64,000 nt of DNA, from NCBI RefSeq assembly GCF_036373705.1, contig NC_089868.1, positions 12,401,020-12,465,019 on the forward strand, in the 5' to 3' direction. Each line of letters begins with the position of its first letter. Position 1 is the first letter of the stretch. The translations under genes were made by a program, and so were the position numbers. Positions 35,880-48,409 of this stretch are shown here, in pieces. The DNA comes from Amia ocellicauda. Taxonomy: Eukaryota > Chordata > Actinopteri > Amiiformes > Amiidae. The notes under the pieces are model-generated. The model saw only the letters and a program-made list of their open reading frames with translations. It did not search any database and was not told the DNA's origin.

Positions 35880-37222
35880 GAAAGCAGCCCCAACTGTGAA
35901 GAGCTCCTGCATGGATTTATTCAAGCAAGTTTTGCAGGGGTAGACCACCAGATTAAGGCAGCCATTTCCATTTTTGGTCTTTTTGTCTCTAACAGCTCTG
36001 CAATTGTTGCTCATTCTTCTTGGCAAAATTGCTCAAGCTCTCTCAAGTTGGATGGGCACTGTTGGTTAAGAGCAACTTTCAAGTCTTGCTACATATTCTC
36101 AACTGGATTGACGTCTTGGCTTTGACTGGGCCGTTCTAGGACACTCAGCTTCTTCTTTTTAAACCACTCCAGTGTAGCCTAGGTTGTGTGTTTTCCACAA
36201 TTGTATGGCTGAAAAGTGAACCTTCACCCAAATCCAAGGTCTCTTGCAGACTGAAGCAGGTTTTCCTCAAGGATTTTTCTATATTTGGGTCCATCCATCA
36301 TGCCCTCAATCCTGACAAGTTTCAGTCCCTGCCGATAAAAAGCTCAAGGAGATGAGTAGTGTTGTCTTCGTGCCACACATAGCGTTTTGCATTTAGGTCA
36401 AAAAATTCAATTTTGGTCTCATTTGACCAGAGAACTCTTTGCCACATCTTTGCTGTGTCTTCCACATGCCATATGGCAAATTTGATGTGACTGATCTTCA
36501 GCAATGGCTTTCTCCGTGCCACTCTTCCATATAGCCCAGCATTGTTGAGCACCAGGGTAATATTTGTCAGTTTACCCCATTCTGTCAGTGAAACTCTGCA
36601 GCTCCACAGATTTAACATGGGCCTCTTGCTGGCATCTCTGATGACTGACCTCTGTACCCAGTCAATTAGTTTCAGCAGACAGTCTGCTCTTGACAGGCTT
36701 GTGGATGTGCCATATTCTTTCATTGTAATGGATTTAACTCTGCTCCAGGGGGATGTTCTAAGTTTGGGATATGTTTGTATAGCCCAACCCTGACTGCTGC
36801 TATCACAAAACTTTCTCTCTGGCTAGTTTTGAAAGGTCCTTGGTCTTCATGTTATGGTGGTTGCTTGTATATGCTCACTGACATAAGCTGGGGCCTTCTA
36901 GAAACTGGTGTATTCAATCTGAGATCATGTGACACTAATTGCATACAGTTGGAATCTATTCAAATAATGATATGACTTCTGGAGGTAATTGGCTGCTCCA
37001 CAGCTTATTTAAGTGTGTCATAGCAAAGGGTGTGAATACTTATGCAAGGAAGACATTTCATTTTTTTATCTGTAGTTAATTAAAAAATATAATTCCAACA
37101 TCAACATTATGTAATACTTTGTTTTGATCACTGACAGAAAATCCCATTTAAATATATTTTAGTTCCAGATTGTAACACTACAAAATGTCCAAAAGGGCTT
37201 GAATTCTTATCCAATCCATTGT
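35880..37222 (-). mobile_element. Tc1-like transposon, decayed
   Basis: The minus strand at 36722-36320 encodes transposase parts (RRKPLLKISHIKFAIWHVED, VLWSNETKIEFFDLNAKRYV) including the first catalytic Asp replaced by Asn (WSNET for WSDET). The end region (GGTGTGAATACTTATGCAA near 37030 and TTATCCAATCCATTGTACC near 37207-37225) matches a familiar fish Tc1 family. The 5' half is a mosaic of noncoding remnants. Confidence 0.7.
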
Positions 37223-37224
37223 AC

Positions 37225-38210
37225 CTTTTGTTTTGTGTTGTGGGACAGCACCTATCCAGTCATGGATCTGGGTGAGATACTAATATTTATATATGAGTAA
37301 TATTTAAATTATATCTTATACTCATCCAACAAACCTAAACTCACTGTTTTTGAATATATATTTGACTGCATCAAATTGGACTTGCCAAAAATAAAAATGT
37401 GGAATTAATCTTTTATTTTATATTTTAGACTGTGACGGCAAACTGCCTTACAACTCCCCACAGAGGTGCGAGAACAGAGCAATTACTAAGAAGAGCAGGA
37501 TTTAAAGAATGATAACTATATGGCCTTGAACTTTGGATAATGGAAGCAGATTAGGGACTTACTTGGTTGCTTTGTGTTTGTGCTTATGATTAGTGATGTG
37601 TTTAGAGAGGGACCTGTGCTATATGTGTAATTAGGCTCAACGAGGAGTAAGGGTTTGTTGTATGTTTTTTGACTGTCTGTTTATTTTGAACACCGGGAAT
37701 AATAAATTGAAACAAATTCACAAAAATACATGCTGTTTTGCTGAGCCCCACCTTTCAGAGACTTTACATTTATATGTAAATAAGTGACTGGTTAATATGT
37801 GCCTACCGTCCACTTGCTAATCAAGCCAACCATAAACCAACGTTGGACCAACAAAGTTTCATGTCTGCAAAATGTTTGCACTTAAATGTGTTAATTATAT
37901 GTTTTTTCAGTATTAATAGCACAGGCTATGCAACCAGTGGCGTAGGTTTCGTTTCAGAAATGAAGGGGAAATGCATTTTCATTCCGTTGAGGGATGGGGT
38001 GGGGGGGTGAGGGATGTCATAGAGTGGAGGCGTTAATTCAGTCGTGAATAATGACAATGAATTAATGTATTTTTGAAGTTAAGTGTAGGGATATGCACCA
38101 CCCTAAATTATGCCTATGTGTAAATGATTGCCACTCTCTCAATATTGGGGGGGATCTCACACATCACACACACAGAAGTCCACAACACACATTCACAGAG
38201 TTTTGCAGAA
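37225..38210. other. no gene; transposon end near 37938
   Basis: CCAGTGGCGTAGGTTTCG near 37937 looks like a DNA-transposon terminus. Nothing else is recognised in this AT-rich interval. Confidence 0.3.
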
Positions 38211-38214
38211 TGAC

Positions 38215-38274
<60 letters not shown>
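38215..38274. repeat. (TTA)n microsatellite
   Basis: About 19 TTA units, which produce artificial poly-Leu and poly-Ile frames. Confidence 0.95.
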
Positions 38275-38833
38275 GCTAATTTTATGATTATTTTTGCAGT
38301 GAGAGGCATGGTAATGGCCAAGAGAGTTCAGTGATGCAAAACTAACACACCTTCCATGTCAACATCTTTGTCACCTTCTTTATCATCATTGCCTGACTTT
38401 CAGTCGTCATCCTCACGAGTGACATCCCACTCTAGCTGGCTTTACCTCACTCAGTCTAAATCACACTTTTGCTGAAATTGCCCAAACAGTTCAAACACAC
38501 ATTTTTAATATCTGGTAGAAATGTGACCCTTAGATATGCCCCAAAGTGACCCTTCTGTGTACATTTCATAGTCATACACAATGTATTTTGCAACATCCTG
38601 GAGTTTTAGCAAATATCAGCAAATGAATGTCATAAACGGAAATACAAAGCTACTCAAAAACACTCCATGTAATAAAGAGACATTGAAAGACTCCTGTTTA
38701 GGCAGAGGGAATACAGAAGGGTCACAATTTGTAACATACATTAAAAATTGTGGTTTCTTCTATATGGGGAAATGGGGATATGTGAAACTTCTACCTCTTT
38801 GCCCCCTTTCCTGCCTCCACCCCCCACCCTGCA

Positions 38834-41800
38834 TCAATACACACACACTTCTTGAATCGCCCCTGCCCCACACTGATGACACACGTCCGTCTGACAGCGG
38901 AAGAGCTCCACCTTGTGCTTGAAGTGCTGGAAGGCCTTGCGTCGTTTCTTGGCAATTTTCTCATTGTCTTTCTTCCTGAAGATCTTCAGGGAATTCCCAC
39001 TATACAGCTTGTCGAACACAAAGGCTTTGGGTCCGGTCCACTGCTGGAACACGTCCAAGTCAGACAGGAGGCTCTGATTGGAGTTTTCAAGACAGTCCTT
39101 GTCACAGAATGGACTGAGGGTCAAGAAGACAAGACACTGGCTCTTGTCCGCTTGAGCCATCATGAGCTTCTCCAGTACTCGGCTGTGGAGCAGCTGATGC
39201 TCAGGGGACTCCAAAGTCTTCTTGAAGTACTTTGATCTCTCGGGCACAGCCGCCACCAGCTCCTTGCTCTCATACAGGGACTTCTTCTTCAGCACCTGGG
39301 TCATTGCAGAGAGTGCGGTCATCAGGGGAGTCTGATTCTGGAGCTCCTCAGATCCCTTGCACACGCCCACCGAAACCACCACAGCAATGGCGAACAGCTG
39401 ATCTTTGGGCCTGGCATCATGGAAACAGAGATGAGAATTGGGGTGTGAACGTCAGCCATGTCTGTGAGTGTCTGAAGCGCACCTTGACATTCATAAACTG
39501 AGTTAGGGTCTGGCTCTCTCGTCGCCTCTCTCTATTTGCATCTCTCTCTCTGTCTCCCACACCCTCCTTCTCTCTCTCCCTCCTTTCTTTTTGTCTCTCC
39601 TTATTTGTTCCCATTTGTCTCTCCCTTCCTCTCTCTCTCATGCTTTCTCTCAAACCCTGTGTCTTTCACTCTAGTAATCTCTGAGCTTCTGTTTTTCTCT
39701 CCTTTCCCTTTTCTATTTTTTGTTTTCCTTCTCACTCCATTTCACTCCCTCGTTCGTTCAAGACAAAATCAAATTAGCTGTGCTACTGCAATTTCCCCTT
39801 TGCTTTCGAGAAAATAAACATAAAATACTCACTTTGCAATGTTCTTGCTCTTGGCAGTTTTTGGCAGCTTGCTGTGATACATGGGAGCGGGAGACAGAAC
39901 ATAAAACCATTTCAAGTTACATCAATACATCCCCATCAATTTGACCCGCCGACATTTGGTCCCCATGACAATTCACTACTGCAACAATTCGTTCCCGCAG
40001 CAATTCGTCCCCACAACAATTTACCAGATTAGCCTACTATACACAAAACAATCCAAGTCTGAGGATTATAATCAGTAGACCCGTTCGCAACATGGAATAA
40101 ACATAAGTCATATGAGCACACCTCAGCACACAGAGTGCAGAAAAAATCACGACAAAAATAAGGAATCTCTTGCTTCCATAATACACAACGGTCGCGTTTG
40201 TGTAGCACAGATTTCCGCAGCACAGTTCTGCACAGAAATTCAGAGATGTTCGTTCTTCGAGTGCTGCTCCGTGACATCACAAAGCCCCACCCACAGAAAT
40301 CTTTGCAGGGTTTTAGGAAGACATTTTTCAATGAGGTGCAAGTGATGTCAGACAGAGCGCAGCCACGAGTTGATGAAGCTTGGATTTGATACAAAGGAGT
40401 AATCAAGACTTTGCAAGGATGTCTGGGAAAGGATAGGAATATATAATGATGGCAAGGGCAGGTGTAACTGGGTGTGTAGAAAGATGGCTGAAATGGGATG
40501 ATTAAGGTGAAGGTGAACAACAATCCATGGGGAGATGGGATCAGGGATGGTGACCTATTCTTTTATCTTTCTATTTTGCCCTCTCTCCCCCACTCCCTCC
40601 ATTTCTCCCTCTGCTTCTCTTCTCCTCTCTCCCCCTCCCTTCCTCTTACGTTCCTCACATTGCCACTCCTGTCACACACTGTCTCTTTCTATCCCTCCCT
40701 CGCTTTTAGTTTCTCTCTCCCTCTCCATCCCCCACTCACCTTCTCAACTGAGCAACAATTTTAGAAAGGGCAGTGGGGTCCACTCCATCCCCCGCCCCTG
40801 CTTCAGTAACCTCTCCTCCATCTGCCTTGTCCTGATCCTCCTCTTTCTCAGCCACATCCTCTGGCGCCTGATCATCCTGCGCAAAGCTCCGCCCCCCCAG
40901 GCACAGCAAAACAACACACAAAGCAAATCTCTGGAGGTGAGAGAATGGACAATTATAGAAAAAATAATACAATTACACCAATATGCAACCAAAAAATTAA
41001 TGTAATATATGGTAAAAATATTTGCTTTTTATATATATTACAGAAGAAAAAGTATGTTTTAAGTGAAAGTAATTGCTGACAAATGCAAATAAACCTCTCT
41101 GAAATGTGTTAATATTTACCTTAGAACAATGGTTCTCTTTCATAGACCCGGGGACCCCCCTTTGTATGAGAGAGAACCCCTGACAACTCTGTGCTGAATG
41201 GGGTCATATATACATTGAAATTCATGCCAGTAATTCATCTCAGAATAATCAATTCTGGAATCTATTCTGTTTTTTTAATCATATGGATTGGACTCCAGCA
41301 CTATATTGATCTTGAAATCGATATGAATATTTTTAGTAATTGATAAAAAGCAGACACAATGAGAGTGCAAAAAGCTTTAATTAATTAATACAAACCATTA
41401 CATACATTAAAATTCCCAAAATACTTGGGTATTGCATTACAGGATTTAGCCGATTTGTTGCGTCATAATGAAATACTAATCACACGTTAAACTGTACAAG
41501 CTTAATTCAGTCACTACCATTGCGCTCAATGTAAAACATTCAAGACAATAAATATTGGTAAAGGATTCTTGCCTTCTAAGCGAAGTGATTCGTTTATATT
41601 TACACCAATCAGCCATAACATTATGACCACCTGCCTAATATTGTGTAGGTCCCCCTTTTGCTGCCAAAAGAGCCCTGACCCATCGAGGCATGGACTCCAC
41701 TAGACCTCTGAAGGTGTGCTGTGGTATCTGGCACCAAGACGTTAGCAGCAGATCCTGTAAGCTGCGAGGTGGGGCCTCCATGGATCGGACTTGTTTGTCC

Positions 41801-42572
41801 AGCACATCTCACAGATGCTCGATTGGATTTGGGGAATACCCCAAAAGAGCTGCAGTTTTGGAGATGCTCTGACCCAGTCGTGTAGCCAACACAATTTGGA
41901 CCTCGTCAAAGTTGCTCAGATCCTTACGATTGCCCATTTTTCCTGCTACTAACACATCAACTTTGAGGACAAAATGTTCACTTGCTGCCTAATATATCCC
42001 ACCAACTGACAGGTGCCATGATAACGAGATTATCAGTGTTATTCACTTCACCTGTCAGTGGTCATAATGTTATGGCTGATCGGTGTATGTATTTTATTAA
42101 GTGTTGATAAAATGAAACATTCACACATTCATACACTTTAACATTATTTTTACAGATTTCAATTTTAATTAGTGTATCTGATATGCAAGAAAACGGTATA
42201 GCTGTAGCTTTAAGTTTCTAATAGAATTCATCTGCTTATTATTATGTACTGTATATGTGTGTAATAAACTGAGCTTTATTTAAGTTTACATAATTGTTTA
42301 ATTGGTTTGTAGCCAACCACATAATCCAACAATAATAAAATCTTGATAAAGTCTTGCATGTAGCCCCAGAATAGTTTTAATAGTTATTTTGATATTACAC
42401 ATGTATGTGTGTATATTTGTATTTTCTTAATATTAATGATACAATATTATCATTACTAATACTATTACAATACTACCAATACTAATGATGATAACAATAA
42501 TAATATCAAGACTACTAATAGTGTTATAACCAGATGGCTTGTTGATTCAGTGGCTCTGTCAATACTCACCAT
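38834..42572 (-). CDS. secreted deaminase-like protein (SNAD-type), 4 coding exons, 269 aa
   Basis: Exons: 42572-42570 (only the ATG, donor GTGAGT), 40930-40740, 39871-39833, 39410-38834; phases agree and give 270 codons with stop. The first 19 residues (MRFALCVVLLCLGGRSFAQ) are a clear signal peptide, followed by an acidic linker. The last exon starts with a beta strand (QLFAIAVVVSVG), then a helix with LLHSRVLEKLM, a strand plus LSPFCDKDC, the block WTGPKAFVFDKLY, and a Cys-rich tail (FRCQTDVCHQC). The order strand, H-S-x helix, SP-x-C-x3-C helix and W..KAFVF fits the secreted AID/APOBEC-like deaminases (SNADs) described in fishes. These zinc enzymes normally use HxE plus two Cys; here HSE would have to be HSR, so the catalytic Glu is replaced and activity is doubtful. 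Family placement is inference from motifs. Confidence 0.6.
39490..40740. repeat. pyrimidine-rich tracts in the introns of the SNAD-like gene
   Basis: Plus-strand CT-rich low-complexity tracts lie at 39510-39770 and 40560-40735, and another at 42690-42880 upstream. They give the gene's transcribed strand long purine runs. A repeat array (39945-40030) and a MITE-like copy (40185-40350) share the intron. Confidence 0.6.
41603..42086. mobile_element. internally deleted Tc1-like element with both termini
   Basis: Inverted ends ACACCAATCAGCCATAACAT (41602 on) and TTATGGCTGATCGGTGT (to 42086) bracket 484 bp. The interior keeps the transposase 3' end (minus-frame CLGRSGVH-type region with GATTGGATTTGGGGA) and the start region but lacks the middle. 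It lies in the first intron of the SNAD-like gene. Confidence 0.85.
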
Positions 42573-42574
42573 TG

Positions 42575-43390
42575 CTGTGTTGTCTTCGGGTCTGTATCTT
42601 GCCGTACGGCTGTATCTGGTGTCAGTATTCTGTAGAGTGGGAACCAACACAGGGTTATTATAGTGGAGTCAGAGGGAAGAAAAGACTTGTCCTGCCTCTC
42701 TCTCTGTTTGACAGCCCCTCCCTCCTTCCATCTGTCTCTCTCTGTGGGTCTCACTCACGGGCGAGGGTATTAATATTGCCTCCTGTGCATGTTCCTGTCC
42801 TTAGTTATTCCCACTCCACTCCAAATCTCACTCTCTCCCTTTTATGGTCTCTCTCACTCCCTCTCTCTGTCTCACTCTCTTTTATTATTAATATTATTAT
42901 ATTTCTTATCCAGGGCAACCATATATCACATTATTTACATACATTAATAAAGTAGCTTAATATGCAGAAAGATCCCATTTGACCAGACAATACTTGATCT
43001 CTTTGGACCCTTGCATTAAATAAGTAAAATTGCTTTGCATGTGCCAGACAGAGAGATGGAGCTGAATAGATAGAAAGGAGTGCGATAGAGAGAAAAACAA
43101 ATAGAGCTCCAGAGAGAGGAGTGAACAGATAAACATACAGAGAGATAGAGTGAAAGACCTACAGAGAGGACTTTATTTGAGTTCTGTCTTATCAGGCTAA
43201 TTTATGAAACAATGAACAGTGAGGCTCACTTAATCACTTTTTTACTTAATTGCTTGTATTGACTATTCATTGCTATTCTTTTTGGCTCATTCACTTGTGT
43301 TATTTTCATTTGTATCATTATTGCCGATTATCATTAAGGTGTGCATTTTATTTTACTCTGTGTTTCAATAATTATTTAATTGTTCACTTG
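42575..43390. other. upstream region of the SNAD-like gene
   Basis: The 5' UTR exon ends in ACAACACAGCAATG. Upstream are CT-rich tracts and AT-rich sequence. No TATA box or CpG island is evident. Confidence 0.3.
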
Positions 43391-43394
43391 TATA

Positions 43395-43620
43395 TTTTCC
43401 TTTGAACATCACCTGCTCCCCACGCTCTGCCTGTTAACGCACCTGCTCCCCGACACTCCGAGAGAGGTTTAGCCCTATAAAAAGAGGGCTGGAGCAGGAC
43501 AAAGGAGATTTGACCTCTGATTGCAAGCACAAGCCCGAGCACGAGCACAAGCACTAGCTCCAGAGAGGGGACGCTGGACCTGAGCACGGGAGTTCTTTGA
43601 AGGACTGAAATGGCATAATT
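43395..43620 (+). promoter_or_regulatory. TATA-type promoter, probably of a dispersed element
   Basis: CCCTATAAAAAGAGGGC (about 43474-43490) is a strong TATA box in a GC-rich block, followed by GCACAAGCCCGAGCACGAGC repeats. It resembles the promoter/leader of a retroelement more than that of a host gene, since no coding sequence follows. Confidence 0.35.
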
Positions 43621-43624
43621 GCAT

Positions 43625-44750
43625 TGGAAGGATCCCTAGAACAGAAGACTGTGGAAAGTTGATTATACTGGCTTATTTGGCAATCACTCTTGTTTACATA
43701 GACCTGTGATAAAAACAAGAAATGAGAACTGAGATGATGTGAAATGTAGCAAAACATAACTTTTTATACATTTCCAGTCTGTTGCTGAGGTCTCTGGTAT
43801 CTTCTCCCCAGCATAGCAACCCCATCTCTCCTCTTATAAAGACATTATAATATTATACTATATTCCAACAAAGGCACATTCTATACACCTACCTGGTGTG
43901 GTTTGTCTTCCAGCCTTCCCTTACGTGGTGGTGTGGGTCCAGTGGTGCAGTGGCTCCCCTGAGGAGAATACAGTCAGTCAAGGCAAGGGGCGCAGACAGC
44001 ACAAGTGAAGGACACTGCCTTGCCTGTGCCTGGCTGTATCCAGCGACCGGCCCTGGAGGCCATGCTGGTAAAGAGGAGGAAGACCACGGAGCGCAGCTGC
44101 TGGGAGATAAGCAAATTCTGTTCAGGACAGTGCTATTATTTTATTTTTCTCTTCTTTTGAGAATTTAGGAGGGCGAGTTTGTATTAGGATTAGGGGGATG
44201 CTTTTGTAGTTTTTAGGATTAGTTAGAGCAGACATAACTTTTATCTTTTAGGAACAGTTTTTATATTTCATTTTAGAGCCCAGTGAATTTAAGGCTGTTT
44301 AGAATAGAATCATAATTTGGTTCTCCCTGGATATATCTATACCATTCATAGAGTATCCTTGCCTTGTCTCTGAAAGTGAATACTGTCATCAATAAATTCT
44401 GTTCACATGCCCGGCACACAGACAACAGGGTAAAGTGTAAAGTGTGTCGAAGCTGCATGTGGAGAGCGTACATTTAGATGGTGTTTGAGGTCCCTCCTCA
44501 TTAAGTACTAGGCGTGCCGTAGTCGGCTCATTAGTGCACCGGTGCCATCTCCAGCTGTAGACCCGGTGACATACCTTTATCATACAAAATGGTATGGCAC
44601 AAATCACAACGGACAGGAGAAGGGAGAGAGAAAGTGGGGGAGGTCTAAGTGAGGTGCAGAGGGGTGTGTTTCAGGGAGAGGGAGTGGGTGAGAGAGAAAT
44701 AAACGTACTCAGATCTTTCATTTGAAACATTTAGTTAATAGTTTATGCTC
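43625..44750. other. no gene recognised
   Basis: The GC-rich part at 43900-44110 keeps frames open on both strands, but splice borders and motifs are lacking. Confidence 0.3.
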
Positions 44751-45493
44751 TGCCTTACAAAAGTATTCAGACCCTCTCACAGTATTCACATTTTGTGGCT
44801 TTAAAGCTTGCAGTCAGAACACTTTGAAGTAGGCATTAATGTGTGTTATATACACAGTCTTCTCCACACATTCAAAGCAAAAATAGAAATAAGTAGAGAC
44901 TTCATATAAAAATAAATCAGGATTGCACAAGTATTCTAATTATTCTAAGTATTCTAAATTAATTTAGATGGCCATAAGAAGCCACATAATTAGTTATTGG
45001 CATCTGTCTGTGTGCAAATTGTAGTTCTCATGATGTCAGAATACAAACCCCTGTCTCTGTGAGGTTCCTCAGTCAGGAAGTAAATTTTAAGTCTCAACCA
45101 TAAAGGCAAGGCAAGTCAGGGATAAAATAATTTTAAATCATCAAGAAATGGAAGGTGCATTGTACCACCTAGCCACTGTCTAGATCAGACCATCCCTTTA
45201 AACTGAGCAGCTGGGCAAGGAGGAAACTGGTGAGGGATGTAACTTTGAGGGTAAAGACAGTTTTGAAAGAACTACAGAGTTCAATGGCTGAGATAAATGA
45301 AAAAAATGTGAATCAGTCAACAATATCCAGAACACTTCACAAAAACTAGCCTGTATTGTAGGCCTTATCTTACTCTTATGTCTTCAGTTTGAGCATTAAA
45401 GTGTTGGATACAATAATGTTTATGAATCATTTTGTAACTTCACAAAATGGGACAGCATAGGAACGGTCTAAACACGTTTGCAAGACACTGCAT
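44751..45493. mobile_element. Tc1-like element, internally deleted
   Basis: The left end CTGCCTTACAAAAGTATTCA and right end ACACGTTTGCAAGACACTGC are those of a common fish Tc1 family whose elements start with GCCTTGCAAAAGTATTCA. About half of the usual length is missing, and no transposase frame remains. Confidence 0.65.
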
Positions 45494-45654
45494 ATAAGTG
45501 AGTGAGTGAGACAGGAGGTACACAAGATGGTTGTGCTTTACAATTAAAATAGTCTGTGAATATGTGCCGTGGGAGGTAGTGTCACGAGCAGGGCATGACT
45601 GGCCTTAATCACTTGATTATTTAATTATTGATTGTTGGGGTTTTCCTTCTTGTG

Positions 45655-45724
45655 GCCACTCCCAGATACGCAACCTGAAAAAATAAATCTTGTAAATCGC
45701 CCTGGATAAGGGCGTCTTCCAAGA

Positions 45725-45783
<59 letters not shown>
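45655..45783. mobile_element. SINE 3' tail with (TAA)n
   Basis: TGTAAATCGCCCTGGATAAG followed by GGCGTCTTCCAAG and about 20 TAA units is the typical 3' end of a fish SINE. The body is truncated. Confidence 0.75.
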
Positions 45784-45785
<2 letters not shown>

Positions 45786-45970
45786 GATGAGACATTATTA
45801 TTTCAATTTGCACAATAATAACTACTTCTGTCAAGGGACATTACCTACTTCGATTTCCTTGTGATTCCTGGTCAGTCAGCGTGGTGCCAGTCCGGGTTTT
45901 GCCTGGCCCAAACAGCTACCGTCCTTGGAGGGTCTATAGATTAAGCACGTTCTGCAGCAGGCATCTCACC

Positions 45971-47078
45971 AGGGGCAATTCGAGAATTTTGAAAATTGCG
46001 GGGGCCATAAGGGGGAAATGAGTCCATCCCTGAGCATTTGTTCAGTGCAAGAGGGAATGGTATTAGTGAACAAAATAGGGTCCCCTTAATGTGCAAAAAT
46101 AAAGAATATGCCTCATTGGACAGAATGGGTACACAACCCCCCCAAAATCACTGGAATGCATCTTTAAGAAGCCCCTTTTAACCCATTAGCTAAAGTTTCT
46201 GCTTCACTGACAATTAGTTGAGAAAACCAGAGCTTGCTAGGGTTACCAAACCTGAACTTCCAATAAAGAGGACACTTCAAAAGGTGGGAGTGGCAGTGGG
46301 GGGGCTGGAGCTAAGTGTTATGACCTCAAAAAATCTCATCTCATCTCAACCTATCTTTTCCTTTTGTAAACTGTTAACACCCCAGCTAAATAAAACGTTC
46401 CTTATTGGTTGTTGAAGTCTTTACAGACGTAAGTCATTTATTAATAACCAATAGTTGTTCATAAAACCATGACATCAGTGAACACTATCACCTTAAACAT
46501 CATCATTCATACATGATGGAATGGTAGCATTGCAGGAGTGGAAGGGTTAAACAGGCACCCGGGAACTGAAGTGTTGGAAAAAGATCAAGGAAATCTCAGA
46601 CATTTTTAGATCCAGCTGGACGGAGATTAAAGGACTGAAAAGTCTGTTAAATACTGGCTATATGGTAACCCAAAGATAGTGTAGTTTAACTATCACCATT
46701 GAGTAAATTGTCAGTGTTATAGCAGGAATAAAATTCAGGATAGCAAGAGTATTTAAATGATCGATTTACCATAAACTGTATTGTCTTGAAAGTAACCTGT
46801 AGTGTGTCAGTGGCTGTGTGCATGCGGAGCAGAGAGCAGAGCGCAACAGCAACTGTGTTAAACTCCTCTGTCTCGCCTGAATTCTTGCCAGGCAGTATAC
46901 ACACAAAAACGACAACTTTGGTAATATAAACTAATGTACTCGAATATGGACTCTGGAAACTGACTATGAATTAAATGAAAAATGTGAAGTTAGTGCGGGC
47001 ACTCATGGGGCCAATCAGATTTCAGCAGGGGCCAGTGCCCGTGTGGCCCACCCCCTGGCCCCGCCCCTGCATCTCACT
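45971..47078. mobile_element. possible non-autonomous hAT-like element
   Basis: It begins CAGGGGCAATTCGAG and ends GGCCCCGCCCCTG, inverted termini of the CAGGGGC type. The interior has no coding sequence. The end match is short, so the two ends may belong to different elements. Confidence 0.4.
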
Positions 47079-47079
47079 T

Positions 47080-47965
47080 AACCATAAGTGGTTTGTGGTG
47101 TTGCCACTACCTGTCAAGACAGAAGTCCAGAATTTATCAACTGCTGCTGCATTATTGTGTCCTTGAAATTTAGTATTGTCATTTATTGTGGGCATAGGTC
47201 ATTGAAGTCTACAGTGTATTTGTTTACAGTAAGGGGGAAAATAGTTTTTATATTAATAGCTTTTACTAGATCATTTAGTTATTATTTCTACCCCAGGCAC
47301 CATGCTCCTGCCTCCAGGCCCCCGTGATCCCCTCGCCTGAGTAAGCCCCCCCGGATACATTTTCACCCGACAGAAGGAGAGAGACGGAAAGGGAGACCAG
47401 GATTTGGGAGCAGCAGCGAAATCTATATATGGTTATTACCAGGTGGAAGAGGGCCTGGAGAGTGTGATTGAAGTCTACATCCACCTTCAGTCGGGTATAT
47501 CATCGAAGGCTTTAGGCTGGTCCGGTCCAGGTATAGGAAAAGACACAAGCAGTCAGTGTATCTGTTAATCAGTCTTATTTTTAAGGGACTGGGTCAGAGC
47601 ATTGAGCTCAGCTGAGGCACAATTACGCACAGACAAGACTGGGACAGACCAGGATAGGACACAGACATGCAGACACACAAACGTACACAGACATACGGAC
47701 AGAAAGGCAAGACACAGTCAGATTCGGCCAGAGACAAAGAGCGATAAACAAGAACAAGAGGACACATGTAGGTACACAGATACAGATAGAGATGCATAGA
47801 GAACCAGAATGAGACCAAGACATAGAGACTGCTGCATGTATTTTTTGCATTTATAATTAAGTAGCAGACCCCTGTGCATCAAGGGGCTTCCTTAAACAAT
47901 GCAGAGGATTTCCATGCCATCTTACAGAAATATTAATGAGAAGCTCAACAATATTGGAACATAAA
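47080..47965. other. no gene recognised
   Basis: A CAGACAnACAnAC-like low-complexity region lies at 47620-47830. Nothing else is supported. Confidence 0.3.
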
Positions 47966-47969
47966 GTCT

Positions 47970-48402
47970 TATATACAGATGCCAGCCTGGATGGTCTAGG
48001 AGCAGTCTTGTCACAAGTTCAGGAAGGAATGGAGCACGTTATTGCCTACACAAGCTGCAGCCTGCACCCTCCCGAAAGGAATGATAAAAATGACAGCTCC
48101 AACTGTTGGTCCTAAAATGGCTTAAAGACTAAGGACTTTCTCTGCGGAGCTTCCTTCGTGGTGTACACAGACAACAATCCCCTAGTCCATCTAAGTACAG
48201 CCTGGCTGGGGGCAGTTGAGCAGAGGTGGATGACTCAATTATCCAACCATGATTTTGAAATCAAATATTGTCCGGGCCGGAACAACCAGAACACCAACAT
48301 TTTGTCTAGGTTGCCGGGAGAAGTGCTGTATGAGGGCTTTGACCAAGTTCCAGATAACTGGAAGGCAAGTTTCTGTACTTCATTTGGAAAAATACCAAAA
48401 TA
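47970..48402 (+). pseudogene. Ty3/gypsy polymerase fragment (RNase H region)
   Basis: The plus strand encodes DASLDGLGAVLSQ, then after a stop and frame change VVYTDNNPLVHLSTAWLGAV, EQRWMTQLSNHDFEIKYCPG and RNNQNTNILSRLPGE. This is the RNase H/tether segment of gypsy-type pol, with the YTDNNPL and KYCPGRNN motifs conserved. Stops show it is dead, and no LTR was recognised beside it. Confidence 0.85.
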
Positions 48403-48409
48403 AATATCA

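Noticed and set aside
35478..36125. 215-codon plus-strand frame
   Set aside because: It crosses the end of a probable LTR and a Tc1 remnant; the similarity of that region to transposon noncoding sequence explains it.
39536..41005. Leu/Ser/Pro-rich frames in CT-rich DNA, including a 156-codon one
   Set aside because: They are compositional frames of intronic pyrimidine tracts opposite the SNAD-like gene.
43384..43587. Minus-strand frame with LVLVLVLGLVLAI, resembling a signal peptide
   Set aside because: The Leu/Val run comes from an AGCACAAGC-type short repeat beside a TATA box that points the other way.
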